A stretch of 64,000 bases of DNA, from the NCBI RefSeq assembly GCF_900099655.1, contig NZ_FNDC01000014.1, positions 1 through 64,000 on the forward strand, read 5' to 3'. The notes below the pieces were generated by a model. The model worked only from the letters and a program-made list of their open reading frames with translations, was not told the origin of the DNA and made no database searches. Source of the stretch: Planococcus glaciei (GTDB lineage: Bacteria > Bacillota > Bacilli > Bacillales_A > Planococcaceae). Positions 17,480 through 26,271 of this stretch are shown here, piece by piece. Position 1 is the first letter of the stretch, and the number at the start of each line of letters is the position of its first letter. The position numbers and the translations under genes are program-made.

Positions 17480-17971
17480 ATGACTTTGAGAGCGGAAGTT
17501 ATAAAAGCAGAATCAGGCTACAAAGCGACATTTGTGCGCAAGTTTGCCCAAGACCAAGAAAAAGTGTGGGCCATGTTAACAGAGAATCCGAAACTTCAGC
17601 AATGGTTTTCGGAATTGACGATTGAGGACCTTCGAAAAGGCGGCAATATCAAGTTCAATATGGGGAATGGGAAGTATGAGAATATAGCCATTCTCGATTA
17701 CGAAGAAGGCCAAAAGCTTGCGTTTGAATGGGGAGAGGACCAGGTCCACTTTGAACTGACACCCGACCACGGGGGGACACGGCTTGAACTGGTGGAAACC
17801 ATCAGTAAAATTGTTCCCCATACAGCAAAAGATTTGGCCGGATGGCACGTCTGCCTGGATGTTATTGAAGCGCTTCTTGAAGGAACAGAAATTGCCCGCG
17901 AAGAAGAATGGAACAAGGAATATCCGGAATACCAGCGCTTGCTGGAAAGCATGTCGGTGTCGTTTGAATAA
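17480..17971 (+). CDS. SRPBCC (AHSA1-like) domain protein
   Basis: A protein of about 163 residues of the START/Bet v 1 superfamily. After the first strand come the family's dehydratase-like segment FAQDQEKVWAMLTENPKLQQWF and strand pairs ILDYEEGQKLAFEWGEDQVHFELTP and GGTRLELVETI, with a long C-terminal helix (GWHVCLDVIEALLEG). Such proteins bind hydrophobic ligands or act as Aha1-like co-chaperones; the ligand is unknown. GGGAGG abuts ATG 17480 directly, so TTG 17486 may be the real start. A TATAAT at 17450-17455 argues against starts further upstream. Confidence 0.82.
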   Translation: MTLRAEVIKAESGYKATFVRKFAQDQEKVWAMLTENPKLQQWFSELTIEDLRKGGNIKFNMGNGKYENIAILDYEEGQKLAFEWGEDQVHFELTPDHGGTRLELVETISKIVPHTAKDLAGWHVCLDVIEALLEGTEIAREEEWNKEYPEYQRLLESMSVSFE

Positions 17972-18056
17972 CGCTAGGAGTGCTTTGACAGCTGCTGGAA
18001 ACCAAAGACAAAAGCAAGCTGCCAAGATATTTACAGACAATTTTATCATGTGAATT

Positions 18057-18084
18057 AAAGCCATTCGCAAAGCGAATGGCTTTT
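18057..18084. terminator. Bidirectional terminator
   Basis: A 12-bp perfect stem AAAGCCATTCGC/GCGAATGGCTTT with an AAA loop lies between convergent genes. Confidence 0.9.
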
Positions 18085-18092
18085 CTGAACCC

Positions 18093-18851
18093 TTATTCGA
18101 CATCAAACTCAAATACATTCTGCTCTTTGAATTCGCCTTTGTCGTAAATCCTTTCAGCAAACGTCACATGGTTGTCGTAGTCAATGAGGACTACCGTCGC
18201 TGAACGGGTTCCGTATTCAGGGGTTTTGATGAACATCGAAGACAGCATCCGTTCGAATTCAAGGCCGACTCCGGTCTGGGGCAATGTAGAATCGGGCGCC
18301 TGTTCGCTGTCAGCCAGAAAGCGGAATAAGTCTTCTGGATCGACACGGTCTTGTTCGGATAAGTACCGTTCCAAATAGTTTTTGCCTTTAATAACTTTTG
18401 GCCAAGGGGTATCGAGCAAGTGGTTGCTGAGTCCGTGAAGGCCGGGTTCGACTTCGGCCAGACGGTTTTCAATGTTATTGTAATAATACAAGTGATCCGC
18501 ATCGCCTGCGATAATATTAAACCCTGTATAATCTTCGGGGTTAAGGGATTCCAGAAACTGCTGAGCTTCGATGCCGGCCGATAAAAAATCCCGGACGATG
18601 GCGCCGCGCGAGATTTTATTAACTTCCGGCAAAGACGGATCACGGAAATTGGTCAGGGCAGCAAACCGGCCATTTTTTGCGACCCCCAGCCATGTTCCCA
18701 TTTGCATCAGGTCACGGCCGGCGAGTATGCCAGGTTCGTCTTCCCAAAACTGGGCAGGTGCAGTGGGGCGCTGGTAAAATTCATCCCGGTTGGCTGCTAC
18801 AACCAATTTGTATTTCGGATGGTCCTTGTATTGAAAATTAATCAAGCACAT
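18093..18851 (-). CDS. NRDE family (TANGO2-like) protein
   Basis: The start is ATG 18851 after AAGAGGTGG; this makes Cys the second residue (MCLINF), the conserved N-terminal Cys of the family. The 252-residue product has the name-giving AANRDEFYQRPT motif, then GILAGRDLMQMGTWLGVAKNGRFAALTNFRDP, which is diagnostic for NRDE/TANGO2 proteins. The fold is related to Ntn hydrolases; roles proposed elsewhere include heme or lipid handling, but bacterial function is unsettled. It is a monocistronic gene. Confidence 0.92.
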   Translation of the reverse strand: MCLINFQYKDHPKYKLVVAANRDEFYQRPTAPAQFWEDEPGILAGRDLMQMGTWLGVAKNGRFAALTNFRDPSLPEVNKISRGAIVRDFLSAGIEAQQFLESLNPEDYTGFNIIAGDADHLYYYNNIENRLAEVEPGLHGLSNHLLDTPWPKVIKGKNYLERYLSEQDRVDPEDLFRFLADSEQAPDSTLPQTGVGLEFERMLSSMFIKTPEYGTRSATVVLIDYDNHVTFAERIYDKGEFKEQNVFEFDVE

Positions 18852-19111
18852 GAATGCCACCTCTTTTTAATTTCATTATATAGAAGGAATGCATGCCTTA
18901 ACAGAAAGAGAACTTTGGAAAAGAAATTCGCTTTACTGCTGTCCATAACATTAAAAAATCAGCAAATTATATTATATATATTTCCTTTTAAAAGGAAAAT
19001 AAGTGTATATTATTTACTATAGTGATTATGTGATGAAAATAAAAGTTGAAAATAGATTGTGGATGGTTAAATCACCATGTATTTTCGTTAAAACAACAGG
19101 AGGCAGTTAGT

Positions 19112-20791
19112 ATGAACGCAGATTTTGAGGCTATTCCTTTTGCCCAAATAGTGATGGATGGAATACAAGAAATGGTGTTTATTGTGAAAATAGGTAATAT
19201 GTCCTCTATCACTTACGAGTTCATTAGCAAAACAGCGATGGAAAATACAGGGTTGGATGAAAGCGCATTGGGGAAAACGCTGCGTGAAGTACATGGTGAG
19301 AAAAAAGCGGCTCATTTAGAAACGCTTTATGCCGAAGCTTTAGAGAGCCGGGAAGCTGTTTGGTTTAAAGACGATTATTACACAGCTGGCGGAGAAAAGC
19401 GCTGGTCTTCCACACGAATGACCGCTATTGTAAATGAAGCGAAGAAATATACGTATGTTGTCAGCGTCGTAAAAGATATTACAAAAGAAAAGATGGAAGA
19501 AGCCGAAAAAAACAAAGCCTGGAAGCAGCTCGAAGAAGGGACTTCGCGGTACCGTTCCCTATTTGAAAAGAACGGGGATGCCATTTTTACCGTCGACACG
19601 GCAGGGCGAATCCGAACTGGCAACCTTGCTGTTGAAAAAATAAGCGGGTATAAAATGAGTGATTTGATTGGAACGGATTTAGCAGATTACCTGGCTGTTG
19701 ATAACCGGGTCCAGGTGGCCGATTATTTGGAGAAGGCACGGAGTGATGCGCCGGACGATTTCCGCATTCATTTGGTGCATGTGTCGGGCAAGCAAATCGG
19801 CTGTTTGATGAAAATGATTGCAATTAAGATCAACGGACAAACTACCGGCTATTATGCAATTTTGAAAGACATGACTGAACTGGATAAATTGGCGAGCAAG
19901 TATGCCGGCAGTGAAGAACGGTTCCGCATTATTGCCGAAAATGCCCAAGACGTAATCGTCCTGCTCAATGAATTAGGCGAATGCCTATATGTTTCACCTT
20001 CGTGCAAGACGGTTTACGGCTTTCTTCCGGATGAAGCAATCCGCATGCGGCTCTTTTCGTTTATCCATCCGAATGATTTGGCAAGGCTGGAAGCGGAATT
20101 CGAACAGTCGGTATCAAGCGGAAAGGCGTGTAAAGTACGATTGCGCGTCCTTCATCAAACGAAAGGCTGGATTTGGTCGGAATTGCACGGCACTCCCGTT
20201 TTTGATGATCAAAATCAATTTATCCACAAAGTCCTCATTTTGCGGGATGTTACCCAGCAAAGGCAGCGGGAAAGAGAACTTGAGTATTTTGCCTATCATG
20301 ATTCTTTGACAGGTCTCCCCAACCGGCGAATGCTTTCGGAGCGGCTGACTGCAGAAATAGATGCTGGAACCGTTTTTGCCCTTATGGTTCTGGATATGGA
20401 CGATTTCAAAAAAATCAATGACGAGTGGGGCCATGAAACCGGGGATGCTGTTATTCTGGAATTCAGCAAACGATTGTCTAATGCGATCGGCAAATCGGAT
20501 ATCGCTGTACGCTTAGGGGGAGATGAGTTCGTTATTCTGCTATTCGATGCCGATACTGAAGAAAAAGTTCGAGCGGCCGCTGATAAAATCCATGAAGCAT
20601 TGGAACACCCATGGCTTGTTAAAGGGATAAATTTAAAGGTGGCAGCAAGTATGGGCGTTGCGCTAGCGCCATTTCAAGGAGTCGACGCTTCTAATCTTTT
20701 TAAAAATGCAGACCGTGCATTATATGAAGTGAAAAAATCCGGAAAAAATTATCTTAAAATTGATGGACCGAATGTGAAAGTACCATGGTGA
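19112..20791 (+). CDS. Diguanylate cyclase with three PAS domains
   Basis: A 559-residue soluble protein begun at ATG 19112 behind CAGGAGG. Three PAS domains occupy residues about 10-130, 145-255 and 265-385, each followed by a DIT- or DVT-type PAC end. A GGDEF domain follows (HDSLTGLPNRRMLSERL, DMDDFKKINDEWGHETGD, then the active-site loop RLGGDEF). The catalytic GGDEF is intact, so it should make c-di-GMP from two GTP. The inhibitory RxxD site that normally stands five residues before GGDEF reads GKSD: the Arg is lost, so product inhibition may be weak. No transmembrane segment is present, so the signal is probably cytosolic (redox, light or ligand). A weak hairpin at about 20796-20827 may terminate the gene. 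Confidence 0.92.
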   Translation: MNADFEAIPFAQIVMDGIQEMVFIVKIGNMSSITYEFISKTAMENTGLDESALGKTLREVHGEKKAAHLETLYAEALESREAVWFKDDYYTAGGEKRWSSTRMTAIVNEAKKYTYVVSVVKDITKEKMEEAEKNKAWKQLEEGTSRYRSLFEKNGDAIFTVDTAGRIRTGNLAVEKISGYKMSDLIGTDLADYLAVDNRVQVADYLEKARSDAPDDFRIHLVHVSGKQIGCLMKMIAIKINGQTTGYYAILKDMTELDKLASKYAGSEERFRIIAENAQDVIVLLNELGECLYVSPSCKTVYGFLPDEAIRMRLFSFIHPNDLARLEAEFEQSVSSGKACKVRLRVLHQTKGWIWSELHGTPVFDDQNQFIHKVLILRDVTQQRQRERELEYFAYHDSLTGLPNRRMLSERLTAEIDAGTVFALMVLDMDDFKKINDEWGHETGDAVILEFSKRLSNAIGKSDIAVRLGGDEFVILLFDADTEEKVRAAADKIHEALEHPWLVKGINLKVAASMGVALAPFQGVDASNLFKNADRALYEVKKSGKNYLKIDGPNVKVPW

Positions 20792-20914
20792 AGAACCGAT
20801 GGAACCGAAATCCATTCGGCTGTCTTTTGCACCGGAACGGTTTGCTTTTTTGTTAAGCTCTTTCGATGGTTGCTATAATGGCAATAGATAGCTCAGATAA
20901 GGAGGACTGTCGTA

Positions 20915-22627
20915 ATGAAGAAAATCAACATAGGCTTTATTTCGCCATATGATGCGATGGTTCCAGTATTAGAGGAACTGAAGAAGGGACAGAACGATTT
21001 ACTGATTACTGCCGTGACAGGGAACCTGGAAAAAGGGGTTGCCTTGGCAAAAGAACTGGAACAGCAGGGGATGGATGTGCTAATCAGCCGAGGCGGAACA
21101 GCAAAATTAATACGGGATGCTGTGATGCTGCCGGTCATCGATGTCCATATGTCCGGATACGATTTGCTGCGGTCCATCATGCTTGCCAGCGGACATCTTG
21201 GGGAGAAAAAGGCACTCGTCGGTTTTTCGAATATCACTATTGGAGCTGCTTCCATCGTCAGCTTGCTTGAAATTGATCTGAAAGTGGTAACCTTGGCAGA
21301 AGCTTCGGATGTAGAGCCTATATTAAGCGCGCTGAAAGCTGAAGGATACACCCGAATTCTTGGCGATGTCGTAACGGTCAACGCAGCCCAACAGCTTGGA
21401 ATGAACGGGCTTTTGATCCAATCGGGGCGCGAGTCGATTCTCCAATCGCTTGAAGAAGCGCGGCGGCTGCATAAAACCCAGCAGAAAAACCAACAGTTGC
21501 TGCGAATATTTGAACATTTGCTGGCCGAACGGGAACAGGATTTTTTTGTGGCAATAGAAACCGGAAAAGTTTTATATGAAAACTGGAGTTCTATTGAACG
21601 CCTGCCGTTGACTTCAAATGAAATCAACGCCCTTATCCAGCAAGTAAATGATTCAGATCTACCGGTGTTGAAAATTTTCACCGAAGTGGAACGCCCCTTC
21701 AGTATTCGGGCAACTTCATGGCAAGACCGAAGCTCCACTCTTTTTTCTTTCTTCTTCAAGCGGTTGTCCGCTTCCACCCATGAATTGAATGGAGGGCTGG
21801 CCGAGAAAATTCACCAGCTTCCTCCATTGGCAGCAGAAAGTACCGCCATGAAGAACATCCGGCACTTGCTTGAAGAGCCGTTTCTGGCAACAGCGCCTAT
21901 TGTTTTGGAAGGAGCACCGGGGAGCGGGAAGGAAACATTGGCCCGTTATGTGCATGCCTACCACCAGAAACAGGGGTATTTTGCTGTTCTGCCGATTGAA
22001 GAGTTGAAAAAATCATTTAGCGAGCTGCATGCATTGAAGGTAACCACTTTACTGGTGACAATCTCCAATGCCCCTCTTAGCGATTTTGCCCGGGAAATAA
22101 AAGAGCAATTAGCTGTTCTGGCTGCCCAAAATACCCAAGTCATCTTGGCTGCAGAAGAAATGCCGCAGAATCTAATCGATTCTCTAGGCATGCAAGAAGC
22201 AGTGCGGATTACACTGCCAAGTTTAACGGACCGGCAAGGCGATCTCGAACTGTTGGTTCATCAATTTCTTACGGAATTTCACCAGACACTAGGCACCCGG
22301 CCGATTAAAGTCCGTGATGATGCTATGGAGGAATTGAAAAAGAACCATTGGAATGGCGATGTCAACGAGCTGAAGGCTTATATCAAGAAGCTGGCTTTGG
22401 CAGAAAAAGAATATGTCATCGAAAAAGGCACCGTGTTGAAAAATCCGTCAGCTGCTCAATCTCAGCAGAAGTCCAAAGAGCTGTTCTTTGAAGGGGCAAC
22501 AACATTAAAAGAAATAGAGCGGAAAATAATAGAGCAGGTGCTGCACGAAGAAGGTTTCAATCAAACCAAAGCAGCTAAACGCTTAGGCATAAATCGGGCC
22601 ACTTTATGGCGCAAACTTAAAGAATAA
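20915..22627 (+). CDS. PrpR-N domain regulator with degenerate AAA+ and Fis-type HTH
   Basis: A 570-residue regulator (ATG 20915 after AAGGAGG). Residues 1-175 are a PrpR-type sensor (IGFISPYDAM, LISRGGTAKLIRD, VIDVHMSGYDLLRSI). About residues 300-500 derive from an NtrC-type AAA+ module: a P-loop LEGAPGSGKETLARYVHAY is present, but the GAFTGA loop that contacts sigma-54 is missing and the Walker B strand (TTLLVTISN) lacks the acidic pair. The C-terminal Fis-type HTH is intact (NQTKAAKRLGINRATLWRKL). It probably senses a sugar acid and controls the downstream permease-kinase-dehydrogenase genes without sigma-54. It lies 175 bases upstream of them on the same strand. Confidence 0.88.
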   Translation: MKKINIGFISPYDAMVPVLEELKKGQNDLLITAVTGNLEKGVALAKELEQQGMDVLISRGGTAKLIRDAVMLPVIDVHMSGYDLLRSIMLASGHLGEKKALVGFSNITIGAASIVSLLEIDLKVVTLAEASDVEPILSALKAEGYTRILGDVVTVNAAQQLGMNGLLIQSGRESILQSLEEARRLHKTQQKNQQLLRIFEHLLAEREQDFFVAIETGKVLYENWSSIERLPLTSNEINALIQQVNDSDLPVLKIFTEVERPFSIRATSWQDRSSTLFSFFFKRLSASTHELNGGLAEKIHQLPPLAAESTAMKNIRHLLEEPFLATAPIVLEGAPGSGKETLARYVHAYHQKQGYFAVLPIEELKKSFSELHALKVTTLLVTISNAPLSDFAREIKEQLAVLAAQNTQVILAAEEMPQNLIDSLGMQEAVRITLPSLTDRQGDLELLVHQFLTEFHQTLGTRPIKVRDDAMEELKKNHWNGDVNELKAYIKKLALAEKEYVIEKGTVLKNPSAAQSQQKSKELFFEGATTLKEIERKIIEQVLHEEGFNQTKAAKRLGINRATLWRKLKE

Positions 22628-22728
22628 GTTTGCGCTGTTTCTTTGCATTGAAGTGTTGCAATATTAAACTATTTATTGTTTTTAACTAAAAAACAAAATA
22701 TATCGTCGCTTTTTTATACAGAATTTTT

Positions 22729-22753
22729 TATAGTGTTATTGAAAGCGTTTTCT
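22729..22753 (+). promoter_or_regulatory. cre-like catabolite-repression site near a putative -10
   Basis: TGAAAGCGTTTTCT at 22740-22753 matches the CcpA cre consensus (TGWAANCGNTNWCA) at all but the last base. It lies six bases after TATAGT (22729-22734), a possible -10, so bound CcpA would block transcription of the sugar-acid genes. The promoter assignment is weaker than the cre match. Confidence 0.7.
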
Positions 22754-22802
22754 TATTAAAAAATTCAATCAATTCAATTTCAAAGGAAAAGAGGGAAAGA
22801 AA

Positions 22803-23795
22803 ATGAAAATCAAAAAGACCTTGGAACGCATTCCTGGAGGAATGATGGTTGTCCCGTTGCTTTTGGCTGCGACAATCAATACCTTAGCACCGGATTTGTT
22901 AAGAATCGGCGGATTTACAGAAGCTTTGTTTGTCGATAGCGCCAATGCACTCATCGCGCTATTCCTGCTCTGCACCGGAGCGCAGATCAATGTAAAAATG
23001 TTCGGCGTGTCATTGGCGAAAGGTGCAACCTTATTGACAACAAAATGGGTTGTAGGAGCGGCAGTCGGCCTGATTGCCTACATGTTTGCGGGCGAGAATG
23101 GCTTGTGGCTCGGGATTGCTCCGATTGCAGTTATCGCCGCAATGACGAACAGCAATGGCGGCTTATACATGGCATTGGTCGGCCAGTACGGCGGAAAAGA
23201 CGACCGGGCAGCTTATTCATTGCTGGCATTAAATGACGGACCGTTTTTAACGATGGTAGCATTGGTTATTTTCGGGACGATGGGATTTGTTGAAGGGCTG
23301 TTTTCGCCGATTACGTTTATCGCGGTGTTGCTGCCCATCATTATTGGTATGATTTTAGGGAATTTGGATGAAGACATGCGTTCATTCCTCGATCAGGGGA
23401 GCGCTATGCTCATTCCGTTCTTTGCTTTTGCACTTGGGATGGGCATTGATTTTCAAGCCATCATCGAAGGCGGACTTGGCGGAATTGCTCTTGGATTAAT
23501 GACGGTTTTCATCACGGGAACAGCAGGATATATGATTTTCAAAGCGCTAAAATGGAATCCGATTGTGGGCGCTGCAGAAGGATCGACTGCCGGGAATGCA
23601 GTAGCGACGCCGGCAGCCATTGCAGCTGCCAACGCCAGTTTTGTCTCAATGGTGGATATCGCAACGGTGCAAGTGGCCGCTTCAACTGTTACAACAGCAA
23701 TTCTGCTGCCTTTGTACATTGCGTTTTTAGTAAAACGGTTAGAACGAAAAGGATTTATGTTTGATAATGGAGCCTTGATCAAAAAAGGTGCTTGA
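22803..23795 (+). CDS. KdgT-type 2-keto-3-deoxygluconate/sugar-acid permease
   Basis: A 330-residue protein with about ten hydrophobic segments (ATG 22803 after AAGAGGGAAAG). It opens IKKTLERIPGGMMVVPLLLAATINT, and contains LCTGAQINVKMFG and AAMTNSNGGLYMALVGQYG, as in the KdgT family of proton-coupled uptake permeases for 2-keto-3-deoxygluconate. In this setting, ahead of a four-carbon acid kinase and a PdxA-type dehydrogenase, the cargo is more likely threonate or a similar C4 sugar acid. It is the first gene of the probable catabolic transcript. Confidence 0.88.
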   Translation: MKIKKTLERIPGGMMVVPLLLAATINTLAPDLLRIGGFTEALFVDSANALIALFLLCTGAQINVKMFGVSLAKGATLLTTKWVVGAAVGLIAYMFAGENGLWLGIAPIAVIAAMTNSNGGLYMALVGQYGGKDDRAAYSLLALNDGPFLTMVALVIFGTMGFVEGLFSPITFIAVLLPIIIGMILGNLDEDMRSFLDQGSAMLIPFFAFALGMGIDFQAIIEGGLGGIALGLMTVFITGTAGYMIFKALKWNPIVGAAEGSTAGNAVATPAAIAAANASFVSMVDIATVQVAASTVTTAILLPLYIAFLVKRLERKGFMFDNGALIKKGA

Positions 23796-23808
23796 AGGAG
23801 TGCGGACA

Positions 23809-25107
23809 ATGACAGCTCAAATTGGCATCATTTCAGATGATTTTACAGGAGCGAATGACAGCGGCGTCAGGCTTGCGCAGAAAGGCTTGAAGTCAAAAGT
23901 CATCCTTGCGGAAACGGGCGAACTGGAGCATAAAGGGAATTCTGGAATAGACGTATGGATTGTCGATACCGACAGCCGGGCTATGGGAGCGGAAGATGCT
24001 TACCAAGCCGTTTGGCAGGAAGTAACCCGTTTAAAAAAGCGGGGTGTGAAAAAGTTTTATAAAAAAGTGGATTCAACGATGCGAGGCAGCGTAGCAGCAG
24101 AATTGAAAGCGGTGCAGGAGGCGGCAGCAATGGATATTCTTTTCATTGCGCCGGCTTTCCTGGATATGGGTAGGACTGTCGAAAACGGAATTTTATACGT
24201 CAATGGAATTCCGGTTGCGGAAACCGAATTTGGCCAGGATCCGAAAACACCGGTCCGGCACAGCTACATCCCCGATTTATTGGCTGCTGGCCAGATGAAA
24301 ACAGCGGTTTTGACTCGCAGCCTTTTATGGTCGGGGAGCCCGGAAACATGGGTGCGTGAACAAGTCGAATCAGGCGTGCGCTGGATTGTCTGCGATGCAG
24401 CAGAAGAAGCCGATTTCAGCAAATTGGCAGCGCTCGGTTCCAATTTGGACTTGGCCGTCGGTTGGGCAGGATCTGCTGGACTGATCCAACATTTATATAA
24501 CGAACACTCCAAAAGCAGCACTCCTTTGCAGTCGCTTCAAAGACCTGCAGAAAAAGTATTGGTGGTATCGGGGAGCCTGTCTTCCAAAACCTTGGAACAG
24601 CTGCAGAAATTGAAAACGAGAACGGCAACAAAAGTAATTGAAATCAATCCGCTCCAATTGCTGAAGGACCCGGCACAGGCGGCAGCAGAACTTTCAGTTT
24701 TGACGGAAGCCGGCAGCTGGGACAGTGCGGTACTCTACGTCGCCGGCACAAAAGAGAACCGGGAAAAGGTTCGTGTATGGGCCGCGGATAATGGATGGAC
24801 ACCAAACCGGACAGGCAAAGGCATCTCGGAAGGGCTCGGGCATCTGGTACAGGCGGCGTTGGGAGCGGCCGATATTGATGCGCTCATTATGACAGGCGGC
24901 GATACGGCAAAAGACATTTGCGGCACCCTTGGCATTCTGGATATGGAATTGCTTTTTGAAGTGGAACCGGGCATGCCGCTTGGTATGGTAACATGGAGTG
25001 GCAAAGAAATGATGGCGATTACAAAAGCTGGCGGTTTCGGCAGCCCCGATTCGTTGGTTAACGCTGTGGATTATTTAAAAGGAGCTGGACTGCATGCAAA
25101 CAATTAA
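23809..25107 (+). CDS. dtnK: Four-carbon acid sugar kinase, D-threonate kinase type
   Basis: The start is ATG 23809, nine bases after AAGGAG; an in-frame start seven codons earlier overlaps the permease stop. The 432-residue protein has the two DUF1537 domains: N-terminal sugar-binding IGIISDDFTGANDSGVRLAQKG and FYKKVDSTMRGSVAAELKAV, and C-terminal nucleotide-binding VLVVSGSLSSKTLEQL, IMTGGDTAKDI and GMVTWSGKEMMAITKAGGFG. Family members phosphorylate the 4-OH of C4 sugar acids with ATP. Pairing with a PdxA2-type gene is the arrangement known for D-threonate kinases, so D-threonate is the leading substrate, with D-erythronate as an alternative. It overlaps the next gene by 14 bases. Confidence 0.85.
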   Translation: MTAQIGIISDDFTGANDSGVRLAQKGLKSKVILAETGELEHKGNSGIDVWIVDTDSRAMGAEDAYQAVWQEVTRLKKRGVKKFYKKVDSTMRGSVAAELKAVQEAAAMDILFIAPAFLDMGRTVENGILYVNGIPVAETEFGQDPKTPVRHSYIPDLLAAGQMKTAVLTRSLLWSGSPETWVREQVESGVRWIVCDAAEEADFSKLAALGSNLDLAVGWAGSAGLIQHLYNEHSKSSTPLQSLQRPAEKVLVVSGSLSSKTLEQLQKLKTRTATKVIEINPLQLLKDPAQAAAELSVLTEAGSWDSAVLYVAGTKENREKVRVWAADNGWTPNRTGKGISEGLGHLVQAALGAADIDALIMTGGDTAKDICGTLGILDMELLFEVEPGMPLGMVTWSGKEMMAITKAGGFGSPDSLVNAVDYLKGAGLHANN

Positions 25108-26092
25108 ACCGATTATCGGAATTACGATGGGAGACGCAGCAGGCGTCGGTCCGGAAATTATACTGAAGAGCTTTGAACATGACCTTGTGCACGAATCAAG
25201 CCGGGCGTTTGTCATTGGCGATGCGTCCATACTGGAACGGGCAAAAGGGTTTACAGGAAGCACGAAATCCATCAACCGCATCAGCCATCCTTCGGAAGCG
25301 AAATTTGAAAGGGAAACCATCGATTGCCTGGATTTAAATTTGCTTTCTGAAGATTTGCCGGTTGGCCAAGTGTCGCCGGAAGCGGGAAACGCGGCTTTTC
25401 AATACCTGGCCAAAGCGATCAGCCTGGCAAATGCGAAGGAAATTGATGCCATTTGTACAGCGCCATTGAATAAAGAAGCCCTTCAAAAAGGCGGCCACAT
25501 GTATCCCGGCCATACGGAAATTTTGGCCGAGTTGACCGGCACCAAAGATTTCTCGATGATGCTGTCTGCGCCGAATTTAAAAGTGATTCATGTAACGACG
25601 CATGTCGGCATTATAGATGCCATCAACATGATAACACCGGAACGGGTCCTGCACGTTATCCAATTGGCCCATGACACCTTGACGAAAGCGGGGATCGAAA
25701 ACCCGAAAATCGCCGTGTGCGGAATCAACCCGCATGCAGGGGAAAACGGTTTGTTCGGGTACGGCGAAGAAGAAGAAAAAGTGATTCCGGCGGTAGAAAA
25801 AGCGAAAGCGGCAGGCATTGACGTCCAAGGGCCGCTGCCTGCAGATACGCTGTTTTTCCGTACGGTCCGCGGAGATTTTGATATTGTTGTTGCGATGTAC
25901 CATGACCAGGGCCATGCACCTGTTAAAGTGCTGGGGCTTGAAGCGGGGGTTAACATCACCGTCGGCCTGCCGATTATCCGGACCAGCGTCGATCACGGAA
26001 CTGCATTCGATATTGCCGGAACCGGCAAGGCAGACGAAAAAAGTTTAGTGGAGGCGCTTCGCCAGGCGGTAGAGCTGGCGCCAAAAAAATAG
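25094..26092 (+). CDS. pdxA2: PdxA2-type D-threonate 4-phosphate dehydrogenase
   Basis: A 332-residue PdxA-family enzyme (ATG 25094 after AAAAGGAG, inside the kinase gene). It shows the family landmarks ITMGDAAGVGPEI, CTAPLNKEALQKGGHMYPGHTEIL (metal His), THVGIIDAI and MYHDQGHAPVKVLG (metal His pair). PdxA proper makes pyridoxal phosphate; the PdxA2 branch, coupled to DtnK, oxidises and decarboxylates D-threonate 4-phosphate to dihydroxyacetone phosphate and CO2. Context rather than a diagnostic residue decides between them. Bacilli usually make PLP by PdxS/PdxT, which also disfavours a vitamin B6 role. Confidence 0.88.
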   Translation: MQTIKPIIGITMGDAAGVGPEIILKSFEHDLVHESSRAFVIGDASILERAKGFTGSTKSINRISHPSEAKFERETIDCLDLNLLSEDLPVGQVSPEAGNAAFQYLAKAISLANAKEIDAICTAPLNKEALQKGGHMYPGHTEILAELTGTKDFSMMLSAPNLKVIHVTTHVGIIDAINMITPERVLHVIQLAHDTLTKAGIENPKIAVCGINPHAGENGLFGYGEEEEKVIPAVEKAKAAGIDVQGPLPADTLFFRTVRGDFDIVVAMYHDQGHAPVKVLGLEAGVNITVGLPIIRTSVDHGTAFDIAGTGKADEKSLVEALRQAVELAPKK

Positions 26093-26103
26093 CAGGATTC
26101 CAC

Positions 26104-26135
26104 CCGTTTATGCTTGCTGCATAGGCGGTTTTTTT
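26104..26135 (+). terminator. Terminator of the sugar-acid operon
   Basis: The stem CCGTTTATGC/GCATAGGCGG, with two G-T pairs, is followed by a seven-T run. Confidence 0.8.
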
Positions 26136-26271
26136 ATGAACTTTTATTAGAAAATTCAGTATTTACAAATATTTGAAAGGCTATATAATGAAATTCAAAG
26201 GCTGGAAATTTTGATATAAGAGACAACGCGCTTTTCTCTGGCCAAAAGACAACAGGAAGGTGGTAGAGGTA

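Noticed and set aside
25094-26092. PdxA for vitamin B6 synthesis
   Set aside because: Its overlap with a four-carbon acid kinase gene and the KdgT-type permease points to the catabolic PdxA2 branch.
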